Positions 1 to 12,900 of a stretch of 64,000 bases of DNA are shown piece after piece. Source of the stretch: Topomyia yanbarensis. Its lineage: Eukaryota; Arthropoda; Insecta; Diptera; Culicidae. The DNA lies in contig NC_080671.1 of the NCBI RefSeq assembly GCF_030247195.1, positions 32,772,343 through 32,836,342 of the forward strand. The letters are read 5' to 3'. The notes beneath the pieces were generated by a model. That model was not told where the DNA came from and made no database searches. It saw nothing but the letters and a program-made list of their open reading frames with translations. The position numbers and the translations under genes are program-made. Every line of letters starts with the position of its first letter. Positions within the stretch are counted from its first letter, which is position 1.

Positions 1-1767
1 GCAGAAGTTCGTATGTCTTTTCATTTTGCCGCAAAAAATTCTCAAATATTGCTTGATTTTCTGCCGAATCCAGGAGAAGGTTCCCTTAAGATGACCATTT
101 TCATTGATATCTTCCCTATAGAACCGCCAAATATTTTAAATTTACAATATGGTCCACTCCACTGTTTCATTTTGATTTTATATATAATATTAGTTGAACA
201 TTAATTTCGGCTGCAAGCATGTAATTGAATAATTTCGACCAAATTTTTCGATCAATTACTTCTACATTATGGTAGTACTAAAATAAACTCAGAGATCATA
301 TTTTTTTCACATATCTACCGAGGCATCAAAAATGATAAAAAATGGGTTTGTGAAATTTTGAAAATAGACAAAATCTGCATTACAAGTCGATTTATCAGCT
401 AGTAATTGGAGAGCTTCTGGATTTCAGTAAGTCGATTTGGTCCGAAAAAAAATTACATTATATACGAATATTTATGGATTTCGAAACTTCGGATATTAAG
501 GGATACATACTGGCAAAATTTAAATAAATTAAAGTTCAGCAAAAATAAATGAAGTCGTGCAATTATGTTGATCTGAAATCATAAATGGATCACCTTGATA
601 CTCGGGCCTGGGATTGATTTGTCACATACTGTTTTGAAATTAGATTAAAACTTTCTTGGAGTCTTGAATGCTTTGATAACAATTTGACTTTAACATTAAC
701 ATTTATGTAGTTTTCATGATTAACAAGATCATCAGGACGCTGCAAAAATCTAAATTATTTTGGGCACATTATTTTACACCACTGTAGATCATAAAAACTA
801 AGCATATTTCAGCGATTTTTCTTAGCGCAAAAGAAGAGATGAAATTAGAACCTTTAAATTTAGCTTACAATACTAAGTGTGAAACACTAAACATAATTTT
901 ATCACAAGATGGCAACTATACAGCATTACCCCGCCACTGCGTCTTTATTTAAATGGTCCGCGGTCGGAAATCGGCCTCCAGTAAATATTTACCTAGAACC
1001 AAAAGCATTTTTTTTTCGATTCCTTAGAATAAACGCTCGTAATATAAGAAGCGATGAAAAAGTCATTAAAATCAATATAGTTTAGTCTAGTCTATACATA
1101 CACAGCTAATACATGTAGGGAACCTGGAAAATTGCAAACGTTCGCTTACAATTTTCTTGTCAATAATGTTTTTTGGATCAAATGCTATGTGTCACAATCA
1201 CTAAAGCGGCCGAGCCAACAGTTTAGCGTACAAAATTATGTAGAAGACGATTCAAAATAATACGACAATCAAATTATCCATTTCATAAAAAATTCCAGCG
1301 AACCAGCGAAAAACATTTTGAAGATAAAGAATGAAGAAACTAGGACATCCGTACAGACGGTTTAAATCTGAAGGGAGTTTGATAAATCGTTGAGAGTGAT
1401 ATAGCTAGATTAGATTACAGCAGCTTTACCCACTCTTATGGAAAGAGAAAACCAATCGCTCAAAATATGTAGTTAATCGGAATCATAAAATAAATTCAAA
1501 AGATTTACCAAAAGATCTTATATCCTTCAGCATTGTATTAACATCGTGTCCCATGGATGGCAAGTACGTTTTGGTTCAGTGAGACATAGTTTATTCGCAG
1601 CTTGTAACAGATCCTTTTTAACTGTTTTCCTATCGTACAATTCTGAAGAATCTTCTTTGTTAATATGGATTCAGTTCCTCCACAAACTTTAAACCATTCT
1701 TACACGATTTTATTTCGTATATTCTGAGTATTCACTGCTCTAAACAATTAAAATTTAAAAAAAAAAC
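1..1767. other. No gene recognised (AT-rich)
   Basis: Stop-rich in all frames, with only short open frames of non-protein-like composition. No splice-compatible signal-peptide exon for the downstream takeout gene was found here. Confidence 0.5.
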
Positions 1768-1904
1768 TAATGGCGTTTTCGTTTTTTCTTGGTGCTACAC
1801 CGGTGTAGTGCAAAGAAAGAGATAGACTGATTACACCCAAGTTTGAATGAGTGTAGCACCGACTACATCGGCGTAGTGCAGTGTCAAAAACGAATATGCC
1901 ATTA
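1768..1904. mobile_element. Short hairpin element (MITE-like), TAATGGC ends
   Basis: The left end (TAATGGCGTTTTCGTTTTT) and the right end (AAAAACGAATATGCCATTA) are inverted copies. Subterminal blocks ggtgctacaccggtgtagtgc and the diverged gtgtagcaccgactacatcgg are GC-richer than the surroundings. At about 137 bp with no coding capacity it looks like a miniature inverted-repeat element. The superfamily is undetermined. Confidence 0.6.
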
Positions 1905-3750
1905 AATAACCTATGGGATGCAAGAAATTTTCTCCTCTCACGGCATCAAATCCCGCTTCCAGTCGCCCAATACCACACTGCATCTAGACTGATTTTGTCA
2001 GGAGAAAGTCAACTGTGACCAACTTACTGGTGAACACTATCCTCTCGCTAAGGAAATTCTCATTGAAACAAATGAACAATAATATTTGAAGAACAATCGC
2101 ACAAAAGGTAGATGTAATATGTAAAATATATGTAAGTAGAACGGACTTACCGAAAACAAGCATGGAGTTCAAAATACTTCGAACCAACTGGGCATTAACT
2201 TCACTCCATCATCCACTTCGGAACCATTCTGTTCCTTTAGCGGTACGTCACTCACATATGTGCTTCGTTCTCTTAGTCTTTATCCAAAGATATTACCACT
2301 TTCATCACAAATTAATTTTTCCGAAATTTGAAATGTTCACTGTCAAACAAGACGCAAATTGACGGTAGTGAAAACTTTTCGCACCACCAACGCGCATGGC
2401 TACTACGATCCGAATCTCTCTGGCCACTCGAAAAAGTGGTTTCGGGAAAAATGCGAAAAGTTTGCTGTATGCTGCAATATTTTCATAGCGTCCAACAGAG
2501 CCAGACTATTAGCTAATAAATTCTGAATATATGGAAAAATATGGAAAAAGCAATCGAAAGTTCTGCACGATTTCTTGTATGTCAACTTTTGCCGTCCACA
2601 TCAATTTCATAAGGGTATACATGAATCTTTCAAACGTTGCAATTCAAAATCATCGATAGGCTTACAAAATTTCGAATGAAGAGGACAAGTTCATTGTCCA
2701 TACTTGTAAATTTTAAGTTCAGATAGAGTGTGACGATCACGAGTAGTTTTCCACATTCCATTTCCACTGCAATGATATCGTAACAAAGGTATAGCGAAGA
2801 AGGCATATTTGTACCATTAGGCAAATTAAGATAAGTGTTGCCGACAGGCATGAACGTGCTCATCAGGTTCCAGCTATATTGAACGCTTGATTTCTGCAGT
2901 TCCTATATGTTGGTTTGCGTATTTGGCGAGACTTGTTCTCCCCAACCCGCATAACCTATGATCGAAGAACAATCAAATTGCGTCAGCTAATTCAACCGCG
3001 ACATGCTAGTCAGCAGGAAATGTCAGATATGATAATGGATCATTTTGTTGTCGTTGTTCATGTTGAACGCCGTGACAGTTTGAATTTCGTTTCGTGTCAA
3101 CGATTTTAGCGATTCTGAATCATGCGGAAGGATTTTCCTTCATAGAAACTGCAAATCAACTTGACTCCCAATAGACTTCCATATAGCATACCGATGTAAT
3201 CGATAACAACGATATTAGTTCAGATAAAACTCCCATCCAATCAGCCATGAATGTGGTATAAAATTAATTTCCTTGGTACACACGCGGTCACCATTGACGG
3301 CATCCACGTGCTACCCATTCCAAAAACGATAACACCTCCGCAATGGCTCAATTAATATGCGAGACCCGGTGTTCCGATGATATAAGTCGATCGTTTTTAC
3401 ACCCTCTCCTTGTTTTAAAGCTGATTGTCAGCTGTCACTTACCTACCAAGAACTGGGTTGTACCTCCCAGTGTACGGCAATCGAACGCTAATTGTAATCT
3501 TGAATCATAGCTTCAACATTGAATCGAAATCAAAAGGTATTCCCGGTATGCCGGCCGGTCGAGCTTCCTTCCCCGGTGCCCTTACACGATCCAAGGTTTG
3601 CCTACGTGACCGTTTCAGCGTTTATTATATTATATTCGAATCGTTTCTTCAGGAATAATCGGCGTAGGCAAATTTCGCGATGACGTTTGCCATTTGTCTT
3701 GGCATAGCTGCTCGATCATTAATTTTTATCTTTTGCTTCTTCCCTTTCAG
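1905..3750. other. No gene recognised; sequence upstream of takeout gene 1 exon
   Basis: Contains scattered short open frames without recognisable domains. The exon at 3751 needs an upstream exon ending in phase 1 and carrying a signal peptide. None could be supported here, so that exon is probably further upstream. A polypyrimidine tract and acceptor end at 3750. Confidence 0.45.
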
Positions 3751-3988
3751 CCTCGGCCATCCGAGTGTGTTCGCGCAACCATCCCGAGTTAAATAAATGC
3801 ATCACGGAATCGGTGATCGCACTCAAGCCGCTTCTGGCGTCGGGGAAATTTTCCGATGATTTTTCGATTCCACCGCTGGAACCGTTGGCGCTGGCCAACA
3901 TCAACATGGATCAGGGACAGGAGTTCAAGGCCACATTTAGCAGTTTGCTTGTGAATGGACCGAGTCAGTTCCAGATCGATCATTTGAA
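3751..3988 (+). CDS. Gene 1, coding exon with conserved Cys pair
   Basis: The acceptor is a pyrimidine tract ending TTTCAG. The donor is GTAAGT at 3989. The exon enters with two bases of a split codon and leaves with two bases (AA). It encodes the Cys-x9-Cys segment with HPELNKC, then FSIPPLEPLAL and the stretch up to QFQIDHL. Its 238-nt length equals that of gene 2's second exon. Confidence 0.9.
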
Positions 3989-6900
3989 GTAAGTCGATTA
4001 ATTGTTTTTTTTTCGTTAGATCGTTAGACTCACTTTGATTTTGGCGAGAGCTGGACAATCATATAGTATATGTCTGGAGGTTGTTGGTTATGTGATCTTC
4101 AATTTTGAGATGAACATTGTATATTATGCAATAGGTTAGTTGTGTAGTACCTGGTTATATGTTTTGCATACATAAAGGGTGTGACGTTCAAAAATTACTG
4201 CAAACAAGAATGTGTTTAAATCGTTTAAACTTTTTACTGAAAAATCAAATCACGGTTCTTTTGCTTGCTCAATTTATATATAAAGAGAAAGTATTCACTC
4301 AAGCTTCCTTTTTAGCGACTGCGAACTACCGGGCTGAATGCAAATCGCCAAGTTTTACACACCCTTGGTCACTTTCCTCACCACAGAATGCCAGTTTGCT
4401 TTGAGCTTCACCTCGCTGACAACTGTCTTTCGGGTCTTCTTGAGGTTCCGTTTAACGATTGGCCCCAATTTTTCTTTAGCCGATGCTCTGGCCTTTTGGG
4501 AGGGTTCGTGTCTTGAACACTACCTGAACGTTGTTCGCGGTATACCAGTCCGTTGTATTTTTTCCGTAATGTTGCCAAATCCAGCCAAATCAGTGCGGTA
4601 CAATTATGTTGATTAAGAAAAAGCAACAAACGTTTTTCCAGGCACACCTGAATATAAATTTTTTGGTTGATGGTCCTATATGCGATAATGAATGCCACTT
4701 TTCCAGCCACAGGAATCGATGGTCTGCCGTACGAGTTATTTCTTTGTGAACTTCGACTGCTTAATTTTTTTACAAATCTCTGCCATCTTTCCTCATCTAG
4801 TCGACGTATAATATTCCTGTCCTTGAAGATGGCTTTACGTCCGCCCTGGCGTAAGTTTCGTCTTCCTGTACCATAAAATCAAACTTCGCCGGCATTTTAT
4901 GCACAGCTTCCGCGATCATTCTCTGGCGGGCTTGTTTTTCTTATCGTTACGATTTGTAGTCACCACATTCCCATCCTGCTTGCGATATCTTGATAGTGGG
5001 GTTCCGCTTGAAAAGCCGGCCACTCTTTTTGTCCCTTTTGCGGCCTTCGTCTTTCACCCGATCTACTCTTCCTGGCTGTGAACATACATTTCCCTGCATT
5101 TTTATTACTTTGGAGTTGATTTGGCCAGATTCAACTCGCGAGCAAAGTTTTCCTCCGTTGCTCCTCTTGCTTCGATGCCATTTTCACAACTGAAGTGTAA
5201 ATGCCAAACTCAAACAGTAGGAATTATACTACATAAATACATTTTAAAAATGAGGAATGTGCAGGTTTTTAAATGCAAAATGAAAGTTGAAATTGACCTA
5301 TTTTCGACCGATACACCCGTTTTGCCGAATTATCAAAGCTTGTAAAACAAATTAAATGGAAATTAACCAACACTGTTCATTCGTTTTTCCCTTCACGAAT
5401 ATACCACCCATTGAACCATTCACTACGCAACTTGACAGCATTCGTTCACCACCACCATTACTGTTCTATAGGGCTGGTATATGAGCATAGTGCAATAGTA
5501 CTCGTTGCTCGAATTCTCTCCCATTTGAAAAGATAGCGTGAAGTGCATATTTTCACCATACTAAGGAGGGTGCCTCACTGATTCATTAATTACTCGGTCT
5601 ACAAACAATGGAATGCGTACAAATTAGCATCAACAGCTTTGCTTCATTGTTAAAAACCAATATAATAAAACCAATGCTCTGAAAACATTGAAATTCTCGT
5701 GTTTGAGCGCAACGAAAGCACGAATCGAGTGCCTCTATTGTTGCGCTACCATTTGACTCAATGCGTTAAACAAAGATGGCAAACACTGCTCTAACCAACG
5801 GCTTCAAATGGGTAGCGTGATAATAGAAACATAGCGATAATGGGTTCATCGCCGAGACTGCACAAACAAATTCACGCTGCGCTGCCATCACCGGGACGCC
5901 TTTATACCTTACTACGGAAGCCCCCGAGCACTCCGACGCAGCCGTGCTACCAGTCAGCGACCAGCTCAGACGTCCCGGCCCTGCGTTCGGAGGTCGTGAA
6001 GGGGTCTTCCGAACTCCCTTCTCAGGCGAGTATTTTGCTTTAAATGACGATCCGCTCCCTGAAAACCTTTTGGTTTCAAGCATGCCATTGGGTACATCAC
6101 GTCCTTTCAACATGTCGGCACGATTGCCACGTGGCGCTGACGATTTGCGGCTATACTACTAAAACGTCAGAGGGCTAAGGACGAAAATCGAGGACTTGTA
6201 CTTGGCTGCTCTTGACGGCGACTGCGATATTTACGTTCTGACGGAAACTTGGCTTGATGATCGTATTACATCGATGCAGCTCTTCGGGGATTCTTATGCG
6301 GATTATCGTGCGGATCGAAGCGCACATAACAGTGTTCATGGTCGCGGCGGGGGAGTTTTGATCGCTGTTTTTTCCGCACTAGCCTCCTGTGAATTTGGTA
6401 TGGATAGTTCATCAAGCATTGAAGCTGTTTGGACGAAGATTACTACACAGACGAAGAACTACTTTATTGGAGCTATTTACATTCCTCCAGAAAAGCGACT
6501 TGACTGCACTATTACGCAGCTCCATCTAAACTGTATAAAACACGCTTCTTCTCAGGTAGATGCAAACTATGTGATAATAGTTCTTGGTGATTTCAACCAA
6601 CCAGGACTGACGTGGGTTTCTTCTGGACGTGGATACGCTTACCCTAACCCGTTATCATCGAAAATAAATCCTGCCAGCCGCTTACTTCTGGACGGGATGG
6701 CTTTTCACGGACTAAATCAAGTAAGCACCATCTCTAACCATCAATCCCGTTTTCTTGACCTTGTGTTCGTCAGTCAATGCTTTGCCTGAGTGTTCTGTGA
6801 GTGAAGCTATCAGTGTTATCGTTCCTTTGGATAACTATCATCCCGCATTAGACATATCCATTTCCATCATTAGTTCACCACAATATGAAGAAGCTTTAGC

Positions 6901-9900
6901 TGTGAATCGTCGTAATTTTCGCAAAACTGATTTAGCAGCACTACGTCGCACTCTATCGCTGATTGACTGGAGTGTACTACTTGATCAAGTTGATGTAAAT
7001 GCTGCAGTCGATCTCTATAACCAATTACTCATTGACTCTGTTGAAAAATCTGTGCCAGAATATCAACCTCCCAAGAAACCTCCCTGGTTTAACGCCATGC
7101 TTCGCAATCTGAAACGCATCCGTGCCAAAGCCCTACGTGCGTATACAAATCGTCGATGCCGATGTTAAAACGAAGAGAAAGGAAACGGGTCTTCCGTCTA
7201 GGATGGTCTACAATGGCGAAGTAGCGACTACAACGTCGGAAAAATGCTCCCTATTTGCCAGCTACTTCTCAAGTGTCTTCACGACTGATGTGCCATCTGC
7301 CATCGAGCTCGAAAACGCGACCCGTGATGTTCCCATTGGTGCAGTGGATATGGATATATTCACTATTTCAGTACAATCGGTTCTCTCAGCAATACGGAAA
7401 ACAAAATCGTCTTATGCTCCAGGACAAAGTGCTATGCCGTCTGCTGTTCTGAAAAAATGTTCCGATATCTTAGCGATCCCACTGACGTACCTTCATATCG
7501 TTTTGCATTGAAAACATATCCAGGAAACTCCAGGTGGACACGGTCTACACAGATCTTAAGGCCGCTTTCGACACAGTTAACCATGAGATACTGCGTGCAA
7601 AGCTTGATAAACTAGGATGTATCTCGAGATTCTGCCACTGGCTTCGATCCTACCTTATTCACCGCGAGTGCGTCGTGCAAATTGTTGACAACGTGTCTGA
7701 ATCCTTTTGTATTAATTCCGGAGTTCCCAAAGGTAGTACACTAGGTCCATTACTATTTTCATTGTTCGTGAATGATGCGGTCTTTGTTCTAATGCGTGGA
7801 GGGAAACTGTTTTTCGCCGATGACTTGAAGATATTTCTCGTGATAAGGAATGAAGCCGATTGTCGTGAGTTACAGTGTCTCATTGATACATTTTACAATT
7901 GGTGTCAAAGAAACATGGTGATCCTTTGTGTTACGAAATGTTTTGTCATCAGTTTTCATCGTACAAGGGACATGCTTAATTTTAACTACAACATTGCCGG
8001 AAGTCAGCTGCAACGCGTTTACCACGTGAAAGATCTAGGTGTTATTCTCGATGAAAGGCTAACTTATACCAATCAGCGACTATCGACAAAGCAAATCGAC
8101 TTCTAGGTTTTATGTTCAAAATTTCCAGCGGATTCCGGGATCCTCTGTGTTTGCTCACTGGTGCGCTCGCAGTTGGAAGTTGCAAACATCGTCTGGTGTT
8201 CTTATCATGCAACGTGGAGTGAAAGGATTGAAGCTGTCCAGCGCAAATTTATACGATATGCTTTACGTCAATTGCCTTGGAATGATTCGTTGAACCTGCC
8301 ACCATATGATAATCGTTGCAGACTATTAGGACTACATACTTTGCAAGAACGTAGGCATACTTCGCAGGCCGTTTTCATATCAAAGCTTCTGTTGGCTGAG
8401 TATGATGTTCCCGACCTCCTTGGACAAATCAACCTCTACGCCCCAACCCGTGTTATTCGCCCTCGGACATTACTACACATCGAAATGCGAAACACCAACT
8501 ACGCTGCTAATAGTCCGATTTTATCGATGGTTCGTCGCTTCAACGAGCTTGCCGAGCACTTCGACCTCAATTATAATTCATCACAATTTCGTCACCGTTT
8601 GCTGTTACATTAGGTTAATTACTTTTAGTTTAGTTCATTAAGACTTAGTGTCAGATGAACACAAATTTTAAATACAAATACAAATTATCCTATCTACCGC
8701 TGAGCACCATTCGTTTTCCATAGCAAGGTGTACATAGGTCGCTTTGCCTACTAAGTGCGAATCGAGTAAATTATGGAAATCTGTTCGGTTATACATATTT
8801 AAAATTTGGGAGCAGGGCCGGTGGATAATGTGAGTAGTATGAGTAGTACTATCCACTTGAAAATATTCGAATGGGTAACGAGCACTCGAAATTTTGAAAA
8901 AAACTTAATTTGAAAACTGTCACTCATGTACCTCGCTCACATAAAGGGTGTACGGAATTGAATTGCCTAACTGATGTGTTTTCTATTGAAATTTTGTGTG
9001 AAATTATCCCACGCTCAGGATAGACAAAACATCATCGAAAAAAAACACAATACCATTCATTCTTCTGTTGGCGAAATGAAATGTTTATTGAGAAATAAAA
9101 CGTAAAACATCCAACCCCGTGCTCGAGTAGATTCGCGAAATCTAGCAAGAAGAGTTTATTAGGGCGAATCTTTGATATTTCGGGCACAGTCGATATCGTT
9201 GTGTCAGGATTGTTTTTTTTTAATTTTTTCCTTGACGCTGAAGAAAATCACAAAGGGCTCGAATGAGAACCACAGGTATAATTTCAAGCCGTGGAATCGA
9301 TTTTATTTCAACATCCGTTTGAGTGTGAAAAAAATCTTTGCTATGCAAAGTAGGCCATTGCAAAAAATCACTCATTCTTGAATTCTCAAAGTCCCACACT
9401 GTCATATTGTGACTAATGTCAAAGAAAGCCCAGATGCTAAATTTCAGATCATTTGGATAATTTTGGACGCCTGTCCACTTCGCTTGAAGTTTTTGAAATT
9501 GGTAATGTGGAAAAATATGGAGAAAAAGTGTATTAAATGCTATAACTTTTGAAGAAGCACTCAGAAAATTACAATTCATACCTCATTTTAAAGAAATTAG
9601 CCTTAGTATTTGAATGGAAATATTTCCGCTTTTTGAAAAATACGGGTAAGTGGGGTACTTGGTCAGTTTGTCCCCAAAATCCGCTATTTTAAATAATTTG
9701 TCTGCTCCGCGATGCAAATCATACATATTTTGCAGTTTTTATAATGCAAAAAAATCTAAGAAATCGAACGAAACCTTTGCGATCTTTGTCCGAATACAAA
9801 AAGTTGGGGCTGTAGGGTCTTTTGTCATTGTCTAATTGATATTAAATTTCATCATTTTCTCGTGCATAATCATAAAAATCAATCGTCCAGTCTGCTCTAA

Positions 9901-12900
9901 CTCCACCGGATAGCAATATTGAAAGCAAAAGATTTAAGATTTTTGATTACTTGTATATTGTGCGAAAACAAAGAACAATGTGTCATATCCCTGTTATACA
10001 GGGTGTTTGGTTCATGGTTGAGAACCTCTCGAGGGATGATTGACTGTCATATTTGGAGAAAAAAGTCGTTCTACACACACCATGAAATCTCAACCGTTAC
10101 TAAGTTATTGAACTTTTTGTGTCAAAAACTTAGTTGTCTTAAAATAGCTCTAACTCAAAAAATATACTTTGTATTTCAAATCTTTTAGATCCATTGGATA
10201 GGTGAGAAAATTTTCCACTGAAAAATGCCCTCAAATGTTTCAGCTAATGAGGTTAAGTAATCTTTTCACAGTAATTTATTTAAAATTTAACAATTTTGAT
10301 AGATTCTTCGTTCACTTCGCGAAAATCATAATAGTTAACATTACTATTTTAATTATTCAAATTTTTAGTCTTGAAAAGTTGTATAATTTGTTCTTTGACA
10401 TGATACACTTATCTAGTCTTGTTTTCATGTGTTTGGGTTATTGAACTTGGATATTTTATCTCATATTCACTAATACTAGCTCTTATTGAAAAAGTATGGC
10501 ACTTATTGTACCTTTACTTATTTTTATTCGAAAGCCAGGAAAACGTTGCAGAGAAAAATGTATTGATACCTTTCACTTAAGTGAATTTAGCATTCTTTTA
10601 GAAGTTAATTAGTTTAAAGTTAGTGTTATTATTAACATTTTCGTTATTTTCTTAAAATAGTAAATAATAAACTTCACCATTATTATCATGGAATTAATGC
10701 ATCTCAGCAAGTTCTCCAATTCTTTCTTTGACTCCATTCAATTATCTCTTTTAGTTTCGAAGCAAAATCATTTTTATCTTCTCGTTATATGCAAAAACAA
10801 CGATTTCGAACCCACTGCATTTGTGATGAGGCCATCCTGTGTTAACTATCAAATTGCAGCGAAATGAAAAGCGATAAGGCTAAAGTGTCAAATAAAAAGT
10901 TGTAGAGAATATTAAGGTGCACCAAATGAACAATAGTGACGATAAATTTAGTTGATTAATAATTAGAATAATTACAAAAATCACCAAAAAACGCAAATTT
11001 TGAGTTATTTTACTAGTAAAAAGTCATGTAGTACACTTAACTAAAAGATATCTGTACATACATCGAAAGGAAATTTTCTCAGCTTTCCAATGAAGCCCTG
11101 ATAATAGCGATATAAAGCATATTTTTTAGATTAGAATCTTTTAAGAACTTGCAAGTCAATTACAGGAAAAGTTTAGAAGTCAAATTACAAGGAAACGAGA
11201 AGAGGTAGGAATATTATGTTGAAGAACAAATTATGAATCGTCCTCAAACCCAGCTTTTGGATAATGGATATTGCTATAATCATAATTCATTATTTTGGGA
11301 AAATTAACAAAAACCTCATCAAAAACACTAACTTTTAACTACTTTACAACTAAAAGGTAATTAAAACTAATATCTGAAAGATATGAGGACATTATTCAAT
11401 AGAAAATTATCTCACCTTTCCAATGGCACTAAAAGATTTAAAATACGAGGTATACTTTTTGAGTTAGAGGTGTTTTAAGATAAACAAGTTTTTTACACAA
11501 AAAGTTCAATAACTCTGTATTGATTGAGATTTGATGGTATGTGTAGAACGATTTTTTGCTCCAAATATGACAGTAAATCACCCCTCGAGAGATTCTTACT
11601 CATGAACCAAACACCCTGTATGAAAATACACCGTAGGGCTTTATGTTAAGTATTGACGTTCCCATTCATCTATTCATGGGCACAATCGTGATGTCGCACT
11701 AAAATTAGGTTGAGATTTGGGATTTGAAAGAACCCTGATGTTCTTAAAGGTGCTCCGACTAATGAGTAAGCGACAAGCTCGACTAATAACTTACTATCAG
11801 ATCTGGAGAAATGAAATGATAATTCCTTGTTATTGTTCAGACGCCACATCATGAGTCAGTACTGTAGGCAGACGGGATATTAAGAAAGCCCAGCGCTAGT
11901 GCTTCTTATAAGTCATCTAGTACTATCAAGATCAGTATAGATCATTTAAACACCATTTATAATTTAAAACATAACTGTTTCCTGACCTGTGCAATGACTG
12001 CCTCTAGTACCTAGGAGATGAATTGTTGAACGTGGGATTGACTCCTTTATTCCCATGTTGTTTATAAAACAACAACGTTTAAAAACTACTATAACTTTTG
12101 GTTCGGATAAGGTTGGCTAACACAAAAACTAGTTAGGCTAATAGCAGAGACTATTGCATTTTATTTGAGCAGTAACAGTTATTAGTATTATGTATAGCGC
12201 TGAAGTTATTGTAGTTACACTGATAAGATTCCACTGGAGCAGTGTTGCTAGTGATAGTTCAGTTAACGGTAAAACAAAGAAAATTTTGATATATCTTCGA
12301 CGTTTTTAATTATTATCATAAATTGATATAACATATGAATTTAGTATATCTTCGAAAACCTTTCTCGTGCAATAAGACTGTTGCAAAAATTCCAAAAAAA
12401 ATGTATTCAGCTTCAGAAAGAAAAAAACTGAGAAGATTCGAGCACTACCAAAGAAGCATCTATCTTGTCCCAAAAAATGGCATTTTCATGTTTTTTGAGC
12501 TCAATGAAGTTAAGGAAAAATAGTTTTGAAAGGGTGCGCGACGTTTGGAATAAATACGTTATGCATAAGTACGTTGGATACGTACGTTTGGCATAATGAA
12601 CGTTAGGTATAATGGACGATAGGCATAATTCACAAAAATATAAAAATAATTGCAATCTTTATTATAGAGATTTCAACCTTACGCTTGTTTTTTCGGGTTA
12701 GAAAAAAATTACGCTTTGCTATACCATGCTTTCGAATAACTTTAGCGAGGGACTCCAAAATGAAAAATACCATGCGAGATATTTATCCCTTGCAAGTGTA
12801 GAGTTTTTCTTTCTATTTCTTCTGTAGACGAGATACGTAAAGTATCCCTTCATTTAAGTGAACAGTTTTGGTACAAGCACATTTCAAACCTCTTAGATGT

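Larger units (their letters stand above)
5840..8690 (+). mobile_element. Dead Jockey/CR1-type non-LTR retrotransposon
   Basis: An endonuclease plus reverse-transcriptase second open frame, broken into pieces, followed by a stop at 8613 and a 3' tail ending in an AAATAC-type repeat near 8688. Relative to the minus-strand relative at 23.5-26.3 kb, it has lost sequence between the endonuclease and RT linker (around 7160) and from the N-terminal RT (around 7510-7535), and it carries frameshifts near 6780 and 8100. The leader (about 5940-6160) shares the pattern RPGP.. followed by a G-E/K-V-F motif with that relative, so the two copies belong to related families. It is sense-oriented within the gene 1 intron. 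Confidence 0.85.

Noticed and set aside
5840..8690. Possible endogenous viral polymerase
   Set aside because: Motifs (endonuclease, PKGSTLGPLLF, FADD) are those of non-LTR retrotransposons. No viral gene was recognised anywhere in the window.
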